From Stigonema ocellatum SAG 48.90 = DSM 106950 (lineage in GTDB: Bacteria; Cyanobacteriota; Cyanobacteriia; Cyanobacteriales; Nostocaceae): a stretch of DNA of 47,776 bases. The notes under the pieces are model-generated. The model saw only the letters and a list, made by a program, of their open reading frames with translations. It had not been told where the DNA came from and did no database searches. The stretch is from the NCBI GenBank assembly GCA_016903675.1, contig JADQBA010000066.1, positions 1 to 47,776 on the forward strand, written 5' to 3'. Numbering within the stretch: the stretch's first letter is position 1; every line of letters begins with the position of its first letter. Of the stretch, positions 16,607-25,574 are shown one piece after another. A program made the position numbers and the translations under genes.

Positions 16607-16957
16607 TTACCACAAGGCTTGAACTGGTCCCTTGTTCTGAGAAGCATCATTTGTTTTGCTTGTATCTTGGTTACTATCAGTAGGTGTGGAGTTAGTTCCT
16701 GAGTCATTGGTGTTGGAGTTTGTGTTGCTATTCTGGGCAACATTGTTTTTATTGGTAGTGGTAGTAGTAGGAGCATTCCCACTAGCAGTGCTATTAACAT
16801 TAATATTAGCTGGCAGGACTTCAGATTTTTTGCTCCCTGCTTGGGGAACTTGGGCAGTATTTTGTTGTCCGCCCATAGGAAAGCTGATGCCCAGCAATGT
16901 ACCTAGCAAAATCGCTAAGCCTCCAGCCATAAGAATCAGTGGTGTCCATCTGCCCAT
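16607..16957 (-). CDS. Small membrane-anchored Asn/Thr-rich protein
   Basis: A 116-residue protein of unknown function. One membrane helix (LILMAGGLAILLGTLLGISF, about residues 6-25) is followed by a roughly 85-residue low-complexity tail very rich in Asn, Thr and Ser. The start at 16957 follows an AAAGGAG site; an earlier in-frame start at 17002 lies before that site. It lies 51 bases upstream of thiO/G on the same strand, so the two may be co-transcribed. It resembles no family I know. Confidence 0.55.
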   Translation of the reverse strand: MGRWTPLILMAGGLAILLGTLLGISFPMGGQQNTAQVPQAGSKKSEVLPANINVNSTASGNAPTTTTTNKNNVAQNSNTNSNTNDSGTNSTPTDSNQDTSKTNDASQNKGPVQALW

Positions 16958-17473
16958 TTTTTTTCTCCTTTTTAACCTTGTAGTATCCAAACTTAAAGAC
17001 AACCTTCTAAATGTGGAGAATTTTTAAACTCTCTGATAGCATAAAACCTTAGTTTGACACGCTTAACGTAGGTTTCTTGTAGGAGAATAGGGAGGTAGCT
17101 AATGCTTGGTGCGTACACTCTACCCAATTCGTGTCTAGGGGTGGTTGGTGTAACCGCCACACTGTGTTGCGCCAGTTTGGCACTCTTATTCGCCAAATCA
17201 TTGAACTGCACAAGTACCACGTTACGCAATTCTCCAACAGTTTATTACCTTAGCACCGCTATTGTAGAGGTCAACACTATGTAGCAGCAATATTTGCCGC
17301 CGATTAGCTCCGCGATTACACTTTATTGTTTTTAAGAGCGCCAGTACCAGGGGCATTTAAGATGACTACAAAGGCGTTTGATTCTATTGTAACAATTTGT
17401 TTCTAATAAATAAAATTATATCTATATTATAATAAATCATTTAGCCTATTTGACCAAAAAGACCCCGAGGGTC
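16958..17473. other. Gene-free stretch upstream of the Asn-rich protein
   Basis: Short frames on both strands overlap here, but none has a convincing composition or ribosome site. An AT-rich block at 17390-17440 may hold promoters. Confidence 0.4.
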
Positions 17474-17592
17474 GCAACTGGCTTTGATCGTAGGCATAAT
17501 TGGATTAAAAATTACGAATTTTTAATCCCAGTTGCCAATCCCAGAAAATCATTCACACTCCCACACCACAAAGGTGATTGGCAATTTGGGTC
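17474..17592. repeat. Structured intergenic palindrome element
   Basis: It contains a perfect 12-bp hairpin with a 3-base loop (GGATTAAAAATT / AATTTTTAATCC, 17502-17528), enclosed by CAACTGG / CCAGTTG and adjoining a second pairing, TTGCCAATC / GATTGGCAA, at about 17532-17592. The nested stems suggest a mobile palindrome or a structured RNA. No coding content. Confidence 0.5.
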
Positions 17593-17658
17593 AAAACCTG
17601 ACTGTATGTTGGTTGTTGATTGTTTTGGTAACCACTAACCACTAACTACTAAACTGTT

Positions 17659-17892
17659 CTAAGAGAAGCTTTCCCAGGCTTGAGCAACCACTTGGCTGAG
17701 CCACCGTCGTTGTTGCTTATCTAGCAGGCTGTCATCTGCTAGAACTTGTGCTGTTAATTCTTCCAATGATTGACCCTGAGCGCGGACAATTTTAATGACT
17801 CCTGCGATCGCAGCAGCAACCAGTTCTTCATCAATAGGCTTTTGTCTTAAAGCAACGATTTCTTGAGGGCTGTCTGGGATGGGATAATTCAT
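17659..17892 (-). CDS. Unknown small cyanobacterial protein, 77 residues
   Basis: MNYPIPDSPQEIVALRQKPIDEE... is mainly helical, acidic and soluble, with no motif I recognise. Codon use is normal for the window and the frame lacks low-complexity sequence, which supports it being real. It is divergent from the lycopene cyclase gene, with 157 bases between the starts. Its function is not known. Confidence 0.6.
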   Translation of the reverse strand: MNYPIPDSPQEIVALRQKPIDEELVAAAIAGVIKIVRAQGQSLEELTAQVLADDSLLDKQQRRWLSQVVAQAWESFS

Positions 17893-18049
17893 GGCGTGCG
17901 TTTATAGAAACACAGAATGAACGATAAATTTGACAAACTCTTAAACTTTTTTACTGAGTATTCCCACAAGTGATAGGGCGGAGTTTAGCTTACTTTCTGC
18001 CCCTGTGAAATCTGTCTTAATGCGTAAATTTATTGGAGAATTCAGAAAA

Positions 18050-20212
18050 ATGAAAGAAATATTGTACATAGAAATACCAACATCGGACGTTGCCGCTGTA
18101 CGCAAGTGGTTACAAGTAGATTTTGAACCAGGAATTGGGGAGAAATTTCTCACTCCCTCAGGGTTTCGTCTAAGAGTACTCAACAATACAACGGATAAAG
18201 GGGATATTTCGGAAAAGCTAGAAAATGAAATTTCGATCTTTATCTGGTCGGTACAGCGAACCACCTATCTCAAAGCCTTCCGTTGGGGAGATAAACCCAA
18301 TTTTTGGGAGCAGCAAATTCTTAAACGCCTCACTGCTGGAATCCGTTGCCACTTTCCCCATCATTACCCCGAACCACCTACCATTGATTTAACCGAGCAG
18401 TCAATTTTTGAGGCCCTTGCTTCCCATTACCCCCTAACCGTCAAATATTTTCAGAAAATGCCTAACGGGGAATACGATCTCGAGCGCGTCTACTGGTGGG
18501 AACAACGATGGCGTGAAGGTGTCCGTAATCCCCAGCAACCCCGTCAGGTGGTGTTTTGCCACAGTGGAGAAGTAGACAGACCAAAGGGAGTAATTTCTTC
18601 CCCACCCTCCCCCATCTCCCCCATCTCCCCCACCTCCCCCACCTCCCCCACCTCCCCCACTCCCACCTACGACCTCATTTACATAGGCGGTGCACTCGGC
18701 GTCATCCATGCAGCTGTAATGGCAAAACTAGGATATAGAGTACTGTTGGTGGAGCGATTGCCTTTTGGACGGATGAACCGAGAGTGGAATATTTCCCGCG
18801 ATGAGATTGAAAGCCTGGTTAACTTGGGTTTGCTCACGACTGCTGAGGTGGAATCGATTATTGCACGGGAGTACAAAGACGGATTTAATAAATTTTTTGA
18901 TGCTAATGTCCCTAGCCATTTAAAAGCGCCGATTTTGCACACCCCTAAAGTGCTGAATTTGGGTTTAGATTCCGAAAAACTCCTGCAACTGTGTGGACAA
19001 AAGCTACTGAGAGCAGGCGGGAAAATTTGGGATGAGACAGAGTTTATAAGATCAGATATCTATAATACACAAAATATCATTACAGTCAAGCATTTGCCCA
19101 GCCAAACTGAGAAACAAGCCAGTGGGCGACTCCTAGTGGATGCCATGGGAACCGCCTCACCAATCGCATGGCAGTTGAATGGCGGTCGTGCCTTCGACAG
19201 TGTTTGCCCAACGGTGGGAGCAGTCATTGCCAGTGGATTTGAGCCTGGAGTGTGGGATTCCCAGTATGGGGATGTTCTCAATAGTCACGGGGATATCTCG
19301 CGGGGACGACAGTTGATTTGGGAATTGTTTCCAGGAGCAAATGAAGAACTGACGATTTATTTGTTTCATTACCACGAAGTTAATCCCAAAAACCCCGGTT
19401 CCTTGTTAGAGATGTACGAAGACTTTTTTGCGATTTTGCCAGAGTATCGGCGGTGTGATCCCGACAAGCTGGTGTGGAAAAAACCGACATTTGGCTATAT
19501 TCCTGGGCATTTTAGTGTAGGTAGTAGCGATCGCACCATTGCCTTTGACCGTTTGATATCCCTCGGTGATGCAGCATCACTTCAGTCTCCCTTGGTTTTC
19601 ACTGGTTTTGGTTCCCTAGTTCGCAACCTAGAACGCCTAACAACTCTCTTGCATACCGCCCTCAAACATGACCTGCTCAGTTTCCGGCATTTAAACAAAA
19701 TTCGCGCCTTCCAAAGTAACGTTGCCGTCACTTGGATGTTTTCCAAAGGTATGATGGTTCCCACTGAGAAATTTATCCCACCTGAGCGAATCAATTCCAT
19801 GCTCAATAACTTTTTTGGGCTATTGGTAGACGAACCCCCTCAAGTGGCGGATAACTTTATCAAAGATCGATTCGATTGGTTAACCTTTAATCGTCTAGCA
19901 CTGAAAGCCGCTCGCAAAAACCCGTTATTGCTGCTATGGATTTGGGAACTTGCTGGTGCAAGGGATTTGCTGCGGTGGCTGTGGAACTACTTTGACTTTA
20001 GTCGTCATTCCCTTGCAGGCTGGTTGCTAAACGGATGGTTTCCACGCTTCCTGGGCCAGATACAGCCTTGGTTAGAACCCCGCTATCCAGCATTATGGTT
20101 GCGACTGTTAACTATTAATTATGCGCTGATCACTGGTAAAATACCTTCCCAACAACAAGCGGTAGCAATTCCCCCAGAAACTAGAATCCAAAAGCCAGTG
20201 CTAAACGACTAA
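18050..20212 (+). CDS. cruA: CruA/CruP-family lycopene cyclase (FAD-dependent)
   Basis: A 720-residue flavoprotein likely to cyclise lycopene ends to beta rings in carotenoid synthesis. From about residue 205 comes a Rossmann-type loop (DLIYIGGALGVIHAAVMAKLGYRVLLVE), then FGRMNREWNISRDE, a family signature of CruA/CruP, and ISLGDAASLQSPLVFTGFGS, the second FAD-contact segment. The N-terminal 180 residues and the C-terminal hydrophobic part agree with the long CruA form. CruP, a close relative with a different role, is the alternative. A Ser/Pro/Thr repeat of about 20 residues precedes the FAD loop and is coded by a 9-bp microsatellite (18600-18664). ATG 18050 is preferred to 18005: GGAG lies upstream. 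Confidence 0.72.
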   Translation: MKEILYIEIPTSDVAAVRKWLQVDFEPGIGEKFLTPSGFRLRVLNNTTDKGDISEKLENEISIFIWSVQRTTYLKAFRWGDKPNFWEQQILKRLTAGIRCHFPHHYPEPPTIDLTEQSIFEALASHYPLTVKYFQKMPNGEYDLERVYWWEQRWREGVRNPQQPRQVVFCHSGEVDRPKGVISSPPSPISPISPTSPTSPTSPTPTYDLIYIGGALGVIHAAVMAKLGYRVLLVERLPFGRMNREWNISRDEIESLVNLGLLTTAEVESIIAREYKDGFNKFFDANVPSHLKAPILHTPKVLNLGLDSEKLLQLCGQKLLRAGGKIWDETEFIRSDIYNTQNIITVKHLPSQTEKQASGRLLVDAMGTASPIAWQLNGGRAFDSVCPTVGAVIASGFEPGVWDSQYGDVLNSHGDISRGRQLIWELFPGANEELTIYLFHYHEVNPKNPGSLLEMYEDFFAILPEYRRCDPDKLVWKKPTFGYIPGHFSVGSSDRTIAFDRLISLGDAASLQSPLVFTGFGSLVRNLERLTTLLHTALKHDLLSFRHLNKIRAFQSNVAVTWMFSKGMMVPTEKFIPPERINSMLNNFFGLLVDEPPQVADNFIKDRFDWLTFNRLALKAARKNPLLLLWIWELAGARDLLRWLWNYFDFSRHSLAGWLLNGWFPRFLGQIQPWLEPRYPALWLRLLTINYALITGKIPSQQQAVAIPPETRIQKPVLND

Positions 20213-20231
20213 AGTCGCAATAATTTACGAA

Positions 20232-21683
20232 TTATTTTGGCTTTTTAGGGCGAAAATTGGGTAGATCAACAGATCTCAAAGACTTTCGCCCTTGAGGTGG
20301 ACGCTGGGGATAGATTAGCGGTGAGGGCGAGTTGGCGTTAGCTGAGTTGTCGCTGAAAGACCCTTCTAGGGGTGGTAATTGTGATGGTTCTGACCAGTAG
20401 TCTTCACTTTCGGAGTCTTTCTCTTCAATGAGAGTGATGGTGGTATTTTCTAATTTCGTATCATCTGCCACTGGCGTTGCAAAAGTTTCCCACAGAGGCT
20501 CATCGGTGTGTTCACTCTCCACATATTTTTGTGTTGGAGCCTGTGGTGATGCAGATGCAGTTTCTTCGGAGGTGAAAAACAATTGGATCACGCTATCCAA
20601 TTGTTCTTCTAGATTTGACGATCCTAAAGGTGAAACTCCTTCCAATGTAGTCGGGTAATCATGAATAATTTCTGGCGTGTTAGCTGGTTGTGTTGGTGTT
20701 GATATCTCTTCTCGGTCTGAGGTATCCCAAATAAATGATTTCATGGGTGTGGGGCGATCTTCGGGTGGGTGCAAAGGTGATGCTGAAGATTCCTCCCTGA
20801 AATTATCCACATCATCTGTCAAGGATTCCGGTTGTGCTGACCAAGGTCGAATTGGTTGGGTGTTGGACGATAAAGAGTTTGCTCGCTTACAATATTTTGG
20901 TTGCTTATTGCCTGTGTTGTTTGGGCTATTTGCCGTACCATTAGAGAAATCATTGTTGGGTAAGGGTGTTTCTAGACATTTTTCCAGGGCTGCTTTAAAT
21001 TGCAGGGTCTGGCGTTGTTGTCGCATAAGCCTGGTACGTAACTCACGACAAGTATTTTCTGATTGCAATAGCTGATGAGACTGTTCCTGGTAGTTAGATT
21101 GAATCAGAGCGCATTCCCTCTCTAACTGCGCAAGGCGTTGTTGGTTAATTTCTAGCTGTGCTTTGTGCTTTTCAATGAACATTTCCTGGTGTTGAACAGT
21201 TTGCACAGCGGTTTCTAATTGTTGGTATAAGGATTGTATCTGCTCTTGGGCTGCGGATAGCTCAGCTGTTTGTTGATTAAGCATCGACTCTGTGACACAG
21301 CCGCGCTTTTTCTGCCACTGCAAAGCTAATTCCTTCTCAGTTAAGGCTACTGTGAGATTCTCCACTTGGTTATACAAGTCGTTGTTGGCAGAACGCAATT
21401 CTTCATTCAACGCCAGCAGCTTTTTAAATTCAGAGTCAATTATTACCTGTTGTTCGCTATCAGGCTCTGCAACCCAATCTTCCTGAGGAGTATTTTCCTC
21501 AGGAACTTCAGTTTCGCACTCTACGTTTTCTGCTGGCGCCAGTAGTGGTAATTTCGCAATTGTTATATTTTCATTAGGTAAAACTGAGTCAAAAGGACAA
21601 TTCGCCTCCTCTAGTTGTGGCGAATTTACAGATTCCAGGGGTTCAACACCAGCCCCATTATTTGGGGTGTCAGCTTCATTCAT
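20232..21683 (-). CDS. Coiled-coil protein of unknown function
   Basis: A 483-residue soluble protein. Residues about 80-250 form a long heptad coiled coil rich in Gln, Glu and Leu (LNEELRSANNDLYNQVENL ... QQLETAVQTVQHQEMF ... LMRQQRQTLQFKAALEKCL). The rest is polar and probably disordered, with a basic end (RRKSLRS-type, LPNFRPKKPK). No membrane segment or enzyme motif. It is convergent with the cyclase gene, with only 19 bases between the stops. A scaffold or cytoskeleton-like role is possible but not shown. Confidence 0.7.
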   Translation of the reverse strand: MNEADTPNNGAGVEPLESVNSPQLEEANCPFDSVLPNENITIAKLPLLAPAENVECETEVPEENTPQEDWVAEPDSEQQVIIDSEFKKLLALNEELRSANNDLYNQVENLTVALTEKELALQWQKKRGCVTESMLNQQTAELSAAQEQIQSLYQQLETAVQTVQHQEMFIEKHKAQLEINQQRLAQLERECALIQSNYQEQSHQLLQSENTCRELRTRLMRQQRQTLQFKAALEKCLETPLPNNDFSNGTANSPNNTGNKQPKYCKRANSLSSNTQPIRPWSAQPESLTDDVDNFREESSASPLHPPEDRPTPMKSFIWDTSDREEISTPTQPANTPEIIHDYPTTLEGVSPLGSSNLEEQLDSVIQLFFTSEETASASPQAPTQKYVESEHTDEPLWETFATPVADDTKLENTTITLIEEKDSESEDYWSEPSQLPPLEGSFSDNSANANSPSPLIYPQRPPQGRKSLRSVDLPNFRPKKPK

Positions 21684-21786
21684 TACTCTTCACCCACCAG
21701 CTTCAAAGTAAACAGCTTTGACTATGTAAGTGCTGTCTTATCAAAATATACTCTAGAGATGCAAGAGTGACCACTCGCTTCGCGAA

Positions 21787-21995
21787 AATTCAAAAGTCAA
21801 AAGTCAAAAGTCAAAAGTGAAAAAAGGGATGCAGAGCAACTAAATTTATTTATGGAAAAAAAATGTATTTCTGAACGCTCCGCAAGAAATACTACGTCCT
21901 TACTACAGAAGCTCTTAAATTTATTTATGGGGTTCTTACTTTTGACTTTTGACTTTTGACTTTTGACTTCCCCGTAGGGGCTGCCCTTCACGGCA
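21787..21995. repeat. Dispersed repeat bounded by AAAAGTC/GACTTTT heptamer arrays
   Basis: About four AAAAGTC units (21787-21820) and about three TTTTGAC units (21947-21968) are inverted around a core with CTAAATTTATTTATGG, AAGAAATACTACGTCCTTA and a second AAATTTATTTATGGGGTTCT. A second copy of the core lies at about 30287-30440. The right side overlaps the stop region of the next gene. Confidence 0.75.
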
Positions 21996-23490
21996 ACCAA
22001 CGGGGATGAAATCCAGATAGGGGAAGTTGTTCTGGTTTGATGTCAGCAGCCGCTGCTGGGTCGGTGATGGGCAACAGGGGCATTAACCACAGGCTACTGG
22101 TGGCAATGGGCTGTCCATCATCGGTTGTCAAAGTGTTTGCAGGTGATGATGCTGTGGGATTTGTTTGTGCCACGACTTGGTCAAATAACAACCCTAAACC
22201 GTCAGGCGATAAACTCATTTGCACGTTCCGTTCTCGCGGGGGTAGCACTAGTAGTGGTTTTTGCTGCCAGGTTTTTAGGTCAATGGCTACTAAGTATGGC
22301 TGTTCCTGATATTGTTCCCCAGGTAGTAACTGTGTTAGCAAGCAGTAAAGGGTAGGTGAGGCAGTATCAAACTGGCAGCTGATAATTGAGCCTGTGGTGC
22401 GTAGCAGTTGTTTCTGCAAGCCTTGGTTAGTCACCAAAAATAAATCTCGTGTATAGTCTGTATTAAATTTTACCATTATTGCTTGCGAACCGTCTTTGGA
22501 GAAAGCTTGTACTAAGCCAAACTGCGGCAGAAAATCCAAGGGTTTGTTGGCATCTGTTTGTAAGGGTAAAATCGCTGCTCCTTGCCCTTGGGCAACTGCT
22601 ACGGCTTTACTATCTGGAGTGATCGTAAAATCTCCCCCTGGTTGACTTTGCAGCCGTTTAGGAGTGATTTTTTCTCCAGAAGTACTGGGGCTTGCTGGCA
22701 TAAACCATAGCCCAAAGTCGCCAGGGTTAGCTTTGTTACCGCGCTGAATTACAATAGTTTGCCCATCAGGCGATAAGTCAAATTTCAGGTTTTGATATTC
22801 TTTATTATCTAAAATTAGGTCAACTCTACCTACTGGTTCTGCTTGTTTTCCTGATTGGGCAGAAATGCCTGTTGTCACTGTGTACAACTGAGCCGACAGT
22901 AAATCTTGATTTTCGTTTGTGCGAGCAGAAACTAAAATTTTCTCCCCATTGGGAAATGGCTTAAAGTCTAAAATCACCAAGTCTTTTGGGGTAAGTACTT
23001 TTTTTTGCTCTTGGGTCAAGTTGTAGAGAATTAACTGTCCTAAATTTTCTTTGTCGGCTCCTATATAAAGGATGACGCGATCGCGTGTGTGGAAACTACC
23101 TGTAAATGGTTGTATTAGTCTGGGTTTTCCTTCTTTTTTGGAAAATTGATCCTGAGCTTTCTGCAACTGCACTTGATAATTCGTTCCGTAGGGTGGTGGT
23201 GTTAGAAGTGTATAAACCATCCGCCGCCCTGCCCAACTTATTTTACCTGCTAGAGGCGGGTCGATTTTTAAGTTATCCTCTACGCTTTTTCTGTCCATTG
23301 GACGACTGAACTTGACGCTGAAGGATGTATCGTCTGCTCCAATTTGTTGGTTTTGCCAGCTAAAATCCCGAACGCTAGGCTTAACTGCATCACCAAGTAA
23401 TATTAACAGCCCAATCAGCAGACTGAGGATGAGCATGAGTGCGATCGCCACACGATCTAGGGGTTGGAAAAAAGCTTTATTAGTAGTCAT
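21988..23490 (-). CDS. Membrane-anchored Ig-like and beta-propeller protein
   Basis: A 500-residue protein. An N-terminal membrane anchor (VAIALMLILSLLIGLLILLG, about residues 14-33) is followed by a bacterial Ig-like domain (about 50-135: FSVKFSRPMDRKSVEDNLKIDPPL ... SFHTRD). WD40/TolB-type propeller strands come next, with motifs such as DLSPDGQTIVIQRG, TITPDSKAVAVAQG and SLSPDGLGLLFD. It probably faces the periplasm; the function is unknown. ATG 23490 (MTTNKAFFQ) is chosen, since the seven extra residues of the upstream start are coded by the end of an inserted repeat (23500-23517). Confidence 0.75.
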   Translation of the reverse strand: MTTNKAFFQPLDRVAIALMLILSLLIGLLILLGDAVKPSVRDFSWQNQQIGADDTSFSVKFSRPMDRKSVEDNLKIDPPLAGKISWAGRRMVYTLLTPPPYGTNYQVQLQKAQDQFSKKEGKPRLIQPFTGSFHTRDRVILYIGADKENLGQLILYNLTQEQKKVLTPKDLVILDFKPFPNGEKILVSARTNENQDLLSAQLYTVTTGISAQSGKQAEPVGRVDLILDNKEYQNLKFDLSPDGQTIVIQRGNKANPGDFGLWFMPASPSTSGEKITPKRLQSQPGGDFTITPDSKAVAVAQGQGAAILPLQTDANKPLDFLPQFGLVQAFSKDGSQAIMVKFNTDYTRDLFLVTNQGLQKQLLRTTGSIISCQFDTASPTLYCLLTQLLPGEQYQEQPYLVAIDLKTWQQKPLLVLPPRERNVQMSLSPDGLGLLFDQVVAQTNPTASSPANTLTTDDGQPIATSSLWLMPLLPITDPAAAADIKPEQLPLSGFHPRWLP

Positions 23491-23499
23491 TTTTAGTTT

Positions 23500-23593
23500 T
23501 ATAGGAATCATATTTGAGTTATGAAATATACGTAGGTGGGGCTATGCCCTACACAACCCGGATCTGGTGGGCTTTAGCCCTACCTACACATAG
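23500..23593. repeat. TATAGGAATCATATTTGA-type MITE fragment
   Basis: It starts TATAGGAATCATATTTGA at 23500-23517 and continues through TATACGTAGGTGGGGCTATG, CAACCCGGATC and a complementary CCCTACCTAC. It is one of three related copies (others at about 32818-32946 and 34376-34660). The 7-bp repeat TAACTCC, six copies at 23634-23668, follows after a short gap. Confidence 0.7.
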
Positions 23594-23668
23594 GTGTTAG
23601 GTGTTAGTTGTTCGTTCTCAAAAATTCCCATAACTCCTAACTCCTAACTCCTAACTCCTAACTCCTAA

Positions 23669-24442
23669 CTAATAACTATAGGGATTTTTTGGTTGGGGAA
23701 TTGTTTTCAGGGATGTAGCAGCAATGGTAAGTTGGCGTTTACCTGAGAGATTTTCTGTCACCATTTGTCCTTCTACTTCCAGCCAGGTATCAGCTGGGTA
23801 ATGATCGTCCCGTTCTTTTATTTTCACAGGTAATCCTGCTGGATAGGCATCTGCGGCACAACAAGTTATGACAAATCGCGCTAGAAACAGATATTCTTTT
23901 CCTAATTCTGGCGGGTGGATGACAAATCCTTGCACCTTGACTTTTTGTCCTGTATATGCATCAGGTTCTGGATAGACATTAAGTGTCCGTACCCAATCTA
24001 TAAGCGATCGCTTTTCGGGACGCGAGGAAGCGTGAAATGCTTGGGGTTGGGTGCGTGTCGCTCCTACTAAATCAGTCACACCCCTTGAGAGTGCTGTTTG
24101 ACTAGCAAAGACACGGGGTGTAATAATTAATCCCAAAATCGCCGCTGTCAATAGCAAGACACTGCCCCAACCAGGAGGAAATAAGGTAATATGTTGGGCT
24201 GTGGGAGTCACCTCACGGCGACGCCGCTGCAAAAGTTGTCCTGCTTTCAATAAACCGACAATTAACAAGCCCATGGCACCCAAAATTGCTAACCAAAAGT
24301 AATCCGGGTGAATCAACAAGTTCAACTTACCAGTCAACCAGTATTTTAGGATTAAAATGCCCCAGGCTGTAATTGCTAACACATCTAGCCAAGGCATGAA
24401 TCGATTGTGGATTTTAGTTTTTAGATTTTGGATTGAAGCCAT
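23669..24442 (-). CDS. YcgQ-like (TIGR03943/DUF1980) membrane protein
   Basis: A 257-residue protein of the family that partners a UPF0718 permease. Two or three membrane helices lie in the first 120 residues (LDVLAITAWGILILKYWLTG, LAILGAMGLLIVGLLKAG, VLLLTAAILGLIITP). A C-terminal extracytoplasmic domain has VKVQGFVIHPPELGKEYLFLARFVIT and the paired-cysteine motif TCCAADAYP, a plausible metal site. It is the downstream gene of a pair with the permease (73-base gap). The first 15 residues are coded by a CTAAAA-type short repeat, so the real start may be the Met at 24397. The transported substrate is unknown. Confidence 0.75.
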   Translation of the reverse strand: MASIQNLKTKIHNRFMPWLDVLAITAWGILILKYWLTGKLNLLIHPDYFWLAILGAMGLLIVGLLKAGQLLQRRRREVTPTAQHITLFPPGWGSVLLLTAAILGLIITPRVFASQTALSRGVTDLVGATRTQPQAFHASSRPEKRSLIDWVRTLNVYPEPDAYTGQKVKVQGFVIHPPELGKEYLFLARFVITCCAADAYPAGLPVKIKERDDHYPADTWLEVEGQMVTENLSGKRQLTIAATSLKTIPQPKNPYSY

Positions 24443-24464
24443 TGGTCAATAGTCAACATTAGTA

Positions 24465-24510
24465 GTTAGTTGTTGGTTGTTAGTGGTTACGAGAATAACC
24501 AACAACTAAC
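24465..24510. repeat. 14-bp inverted repeat between the permease genes
   Basis: GTTAGTTGTTGGTT (24465-24478) pairs with AACCAACAACTAAC (24497-24510). The transcript of the pair would form a strong hairpin here, which could protect or attenuate one cistron. Confidence 0.6.
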
Positions 24511-24515
24511 AAAGT

Positions 24516-25574
24516 TTAAATGACGTGTAAGTTTAGGAAAAGGGTGAATAAAAATGTCAATTGTGCTGCTAAAGCAAATAAGTATATCACTGCCCTGGGT
24601 TTGAAAATAGATAACATTAAGCCAACACCTTTAAAGTCTATCATTGGTCCAAATACCAGAAAAGCCAACAAGGAACCACTGGTAAAGGTGGAAGCAAAAG
24701 ACAGGGCAAAGAATGAATCAACCGTCGAACAAATTGACACCACTGCTGATAATATCAGCATTGCAGCGATTGAGCTGATGGGACCAGAACCGAGACTGAG
24801 AATAAGTTCGCGGGGTACAAGTACTTGAATAGCAGCCGCAATTGCACTTCCTATAACCAGCACCGCCCCCAATTCCCGCAATTCCTGCACAGTATTATCC
24901 ACTAAAAGTCGCAATTTGTCTCTTAGCTGTTTACTGGGGCTTGTCGTTGTCATAGTCGGTGCTTCCAAGGCATTTACGTCCATCCGCAGGGTTTGACCTG
25001 CTTGTCCTCCCAGCAAATAAGTGCCTGATTGTAACAAAGTGGGTATGGTTGCTTCCTCTTGTACCTGGTAATTTCTCTTCAGACGTTTGGGTTCAGGATT
25101 AGAGGGTGAGTTAAATTTCAGATAACGAGCGATCGCTGGTTGCAATATGGGAGTCAAGTCCTTTTGAAAACTGAATACAAAAGCGACAATAGTTGCAATC
25201 AATAGGGAAAACACCACTCGTAACACCACTATTTCTGGCTGATCGCGAAATGCCGTCCAAGTTGCCCAAATCACGATGGGGTTAATTGTCGGGGCTGCTA
25301 GTAAAAAACCAATTGCCACTGGTGTGGGTACTCCCTGCATCAGCAACCGCCGCGCTACTGGCACATTGCCACACTGACAAACAGGAAACAAAAAGCCTAC
25401 CAAGCTACCGACTAAAGCGCCAAGCAGCGGGTTTTTCGGCATTTTTTCCACCAGTTTGCGCTCATCGACAAAAAATAGCAGCACACTGGAGAACAAAACC
25501 CCCAGCAACAAAAAAGGCATCGCCTCGACTAGGAGACTAAGAAATAGGGTGAAACCATTATTCAACTGATTCAT
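24516..25574 (-). CDS. UPF0718/YcgR-like permease
   Basis: A 352-residue integral membrane protein with about eight helices in two blocks, separated by a hydrophilic loop (about 155-215). Family motifs: PFLLLGVLFSSVLLFFVDE, GSLVGFLFPVCQCGNVPVARRLL with the Cys-x-Cys-Gly motif, FLLAAPTINPIVIWAT, SAVVSICSTVDSFFALSF and FLVFGPMIDFKGVGLML. Members pair with DUF1980 proteins as a two-component permease; metal-ion movement is often suggested but is not proven here. ATG 25574 (MNQLNNGF) is preferred over a TTG five codons earlier. It is the first gene of the pair. Confidence 0.8.
   Translation of the reverse strand: MNQLNNGFTLFLSLLVEAMPFLLLGVLFSSVLLFFVDERKLVEKMPKNPLLGALVGSLVGFLFPVCQCGNVPVARRLLMQGVPTPVAIGFLLAAPTINPIVIWATWTAFRDQPEIVVLRVVFSLLIATIVAFVFSFQKDLTPILQPAIARYLKFNSPSNPEPKRLKRNYQVQEEATIPTLLQSGTYLLGGQAGQTLRMDVNALEAPTMTTTSPSKQLRDKLRLLVDNTVQELRELGAVLVIGSAIAAAIQVLVPRELILSLGSGPISSIAAMLILSAVVSICSTVDSFFALSFASTFTSGSLLAFLVFGPMIDFKGVGLMLSIFKPRAVIYLFALAAQLTFLFTLFLNLHVI

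Noticed and set aside
17102..17284. Overlapping short frames upstream of the Asn-rich protein
   Set aside because: Three frames on two strands compete, and none has coding-like composition.
18434..18709. A Gly-rich minus-strand frame inside the lycopene cyclase gene
   Set aside because: It is the complement of the TCCCCCACC microsatellite and has no independent support.
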